Below are positions 62,702 to 64,000 of a stretch of DNA of 64,000 bases, piece after piece. The translations under genes were made by a program, and so were the position numbers. Numbering within the stretch: position 1 is the first letter of the stretch; each line of letters opens with the position of its first letter. The DNA comes from Paulownia fortunei (Eukaryota; Streptophyta; Magnoliopsida; Lamiales; Paulowniaceae), in assembly GCA_019321725.1 (NCBI GenBank), contig CM033105.1, positions 10,181,632 to 10,245,631 of the forward strand, written 5' to 3'. A model generated the notes under the pieces. The model was not told where the DNA came from. It did not search any database and saw nothing but the letters and a program-made list of their open reading frames with translations.

Positions 62702-64000
62702 TTAATTTTACTGTTATTATTATTATTATTATTGTTATCATTAGGTACTTAACATAATAAAAATAGAGTTGGATGACAAGAAACAATTAATTATTGTTAA
62801 CATAAAAATAAAAATATACTGAAAAACTACTTATGTTTTTATTGATAAATAATAATCTATAATTTATTGTTAACATAAATTATTACCATATATTGATAAA
62901 ATTAGTTTTGTTAACATATATTGATAAAATTAGTTTTGTTATTTATGGATAATTAATAAATATGCATCCAGAATTAAGTTGTTTCAAGTTTTAGTATGTA
63001 TCTGCAAGTATGCTATTTTTCAGAATTGACGGACAACTTGGGCAACCTAAAGCAATCAGATACTTTACCACGTTATGTTACAAACTTGAATTTCCAGCTT
63101 AGTCCTACGTATCAACTAGGGGAACACAAGGTTTTGTTTTTGTAGTTTATTCATAAAATTAATACCATACAAATCATTGCAGTATTTAGATGTTTAAAAC
63201 CAACACTGAAGTTTTTGAAACCGGTATTGTCACATGCGGTATCATGCAGTTTCGGTACAGTACGGTTGGGTTGGCTTTATTTCATATTTATAATATTTGA
63301 TCCCAAATTAAATTCCTGTTTTTGTAATAATTTTTCAATAACACAAGAAAGTTGTGTTATTATGCCATAATGAGTTAGTATAATGTTTTTTCCATGACAT
63401 GAAAATTGACTATAAATTAATCCAATAAAACACTAATCAAGAAAATCAAAGTCGTTAATAAATTTAGGCAAATAATTCATAGTTGACTTCATATGATAGA
63501 AACGTATAAAGCTTTAAAAGGTAGTTAAAGTTTAATTGTTTCTTAAAAATAAATTAACCTACAAATGGTGGTAGTAATTTAGAAGCAGAACTTGTCGTTT
63601 ACCAATCGAAGTAGGCATCAAATCTAATATGATTTTGTGGTTCTCCAATGGATATATAAATAAAAGTAGAATGGCATCTAGCGTTAACAAAACATCAATT
63701 TTGGATTCCAAAGCAATAATAATTTGACCTTAAAAAATGTGTAATGTTTTCATGTCAGAAGTTCACTTTAGCAGTTTAATCTTATATACTTTGTTAAGAG
63801 AATAATGAATTATTCAAATTTAAAAATTAAACTGCAAAGACAAAGACAATTTGTAAAAACTAAAAGTTACATAAACTACAACCTTTTTTTCTCATGTTAC
63901 TCTATAACCTAGTATTTAGAACTATAGCAAATATTGATGTACATAAAAAAGTCAAAAACATCTTCATAATCTAATTAGAAATGAAATTCATACCCAGGGG

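Larger units (their letters stand above)
56139..64000 (+). repeat. Duplicated NUP205 block, copy 2 (partner 27502-35363)
   Basis: Direct-orientation partner of 27502-35363. The constant offset from first to last base means no net indel across 7.86 kb, although the block is AT-rich and full of homopolymers. Confidence 0.9.

Overview
This is an AT-rich window from a plant nuclear genome, almost certainly a eudicot. The evidence is intron-containing NUP205 exons with GT...AG junctions, plant-type Ty3/gypsy retrotransposons with initiator-Met and Asp tRNA primer-binding sites, a Mutator-like Pack-MULE, and a block that looks like plant mitochondrial DNA. No bacterial-type genes, RNA genes or CRISPR arrays were found. 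Species cannot be named from the sequence.

Layout. (1) 1-27.05 kb is a graveyard of nested and rearranged LTR retrotransposons. I label the recurring repeats A (LTR about 2.2-2.9 kb, starts TGTAATACCC, initiator-Met PBS), B (CCTAGG-rich LTR-like repeat), B2 (1.78-kb LTR, Asp-tRNA PBS, Athila/Tat-like), C (LTR about 1-1.7 kb with a decayed gag-pol at 9.7-12.2 kb) and D (about 1.9-kb repeat, TGTTRGG...CCTAACA). (2) 27.05-38.14 kb holds a promoter and the first nine coding exons (375 codons) of NUP205. Its fifth intron carries a 1.6-kb Pack-MULE with a captured LRR receptor-kinase fragment. (3) 38.14-39.31 kb is intron 9, cut by a 100-N assembly gap at 39315-39414. (4) 39.4-40.4 kb is a gypsy gag/protease fragment, and 40.4-42.07 kb is a probable mitochondrial insertion (NUMT). 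(5) 42.07-53.38 kb is a giant imperfect palindrome made of one A-family element and its inverted partner, with a D repeat inserted in the right arm. (6) 54.06-64.0 kb repeats the NUP205 5' region: the same B2 LTR, promoter, exons 1-5, Pack-MULE and part of intron 5.

Two points stand out. First, the two NUP205 copies (offset exactly 28,637 bp) show no difference I could find from 27502/56139 to the window end (at least 7.86 kb, including an equal-length CAT microsatellite). Just upstream they differ by roughly 5% plus an indel. That sharp step, next to an N gap, means either a very recent duplication or gene conversion, or an assembly duplication. Second, the retroelements repeatedly form head-to-head or tail-to-tail inverted pairs (centres near 4.85, 8.52, 17.5 and 46.3 kb), which could be transcribed into hairpin RNA.

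The only plausible functional host gene is NUP205, a scaffold nucleoporin. Copy 1 has no later exon before copy 2 begins. Copy 2 runs off the window in intron 5.
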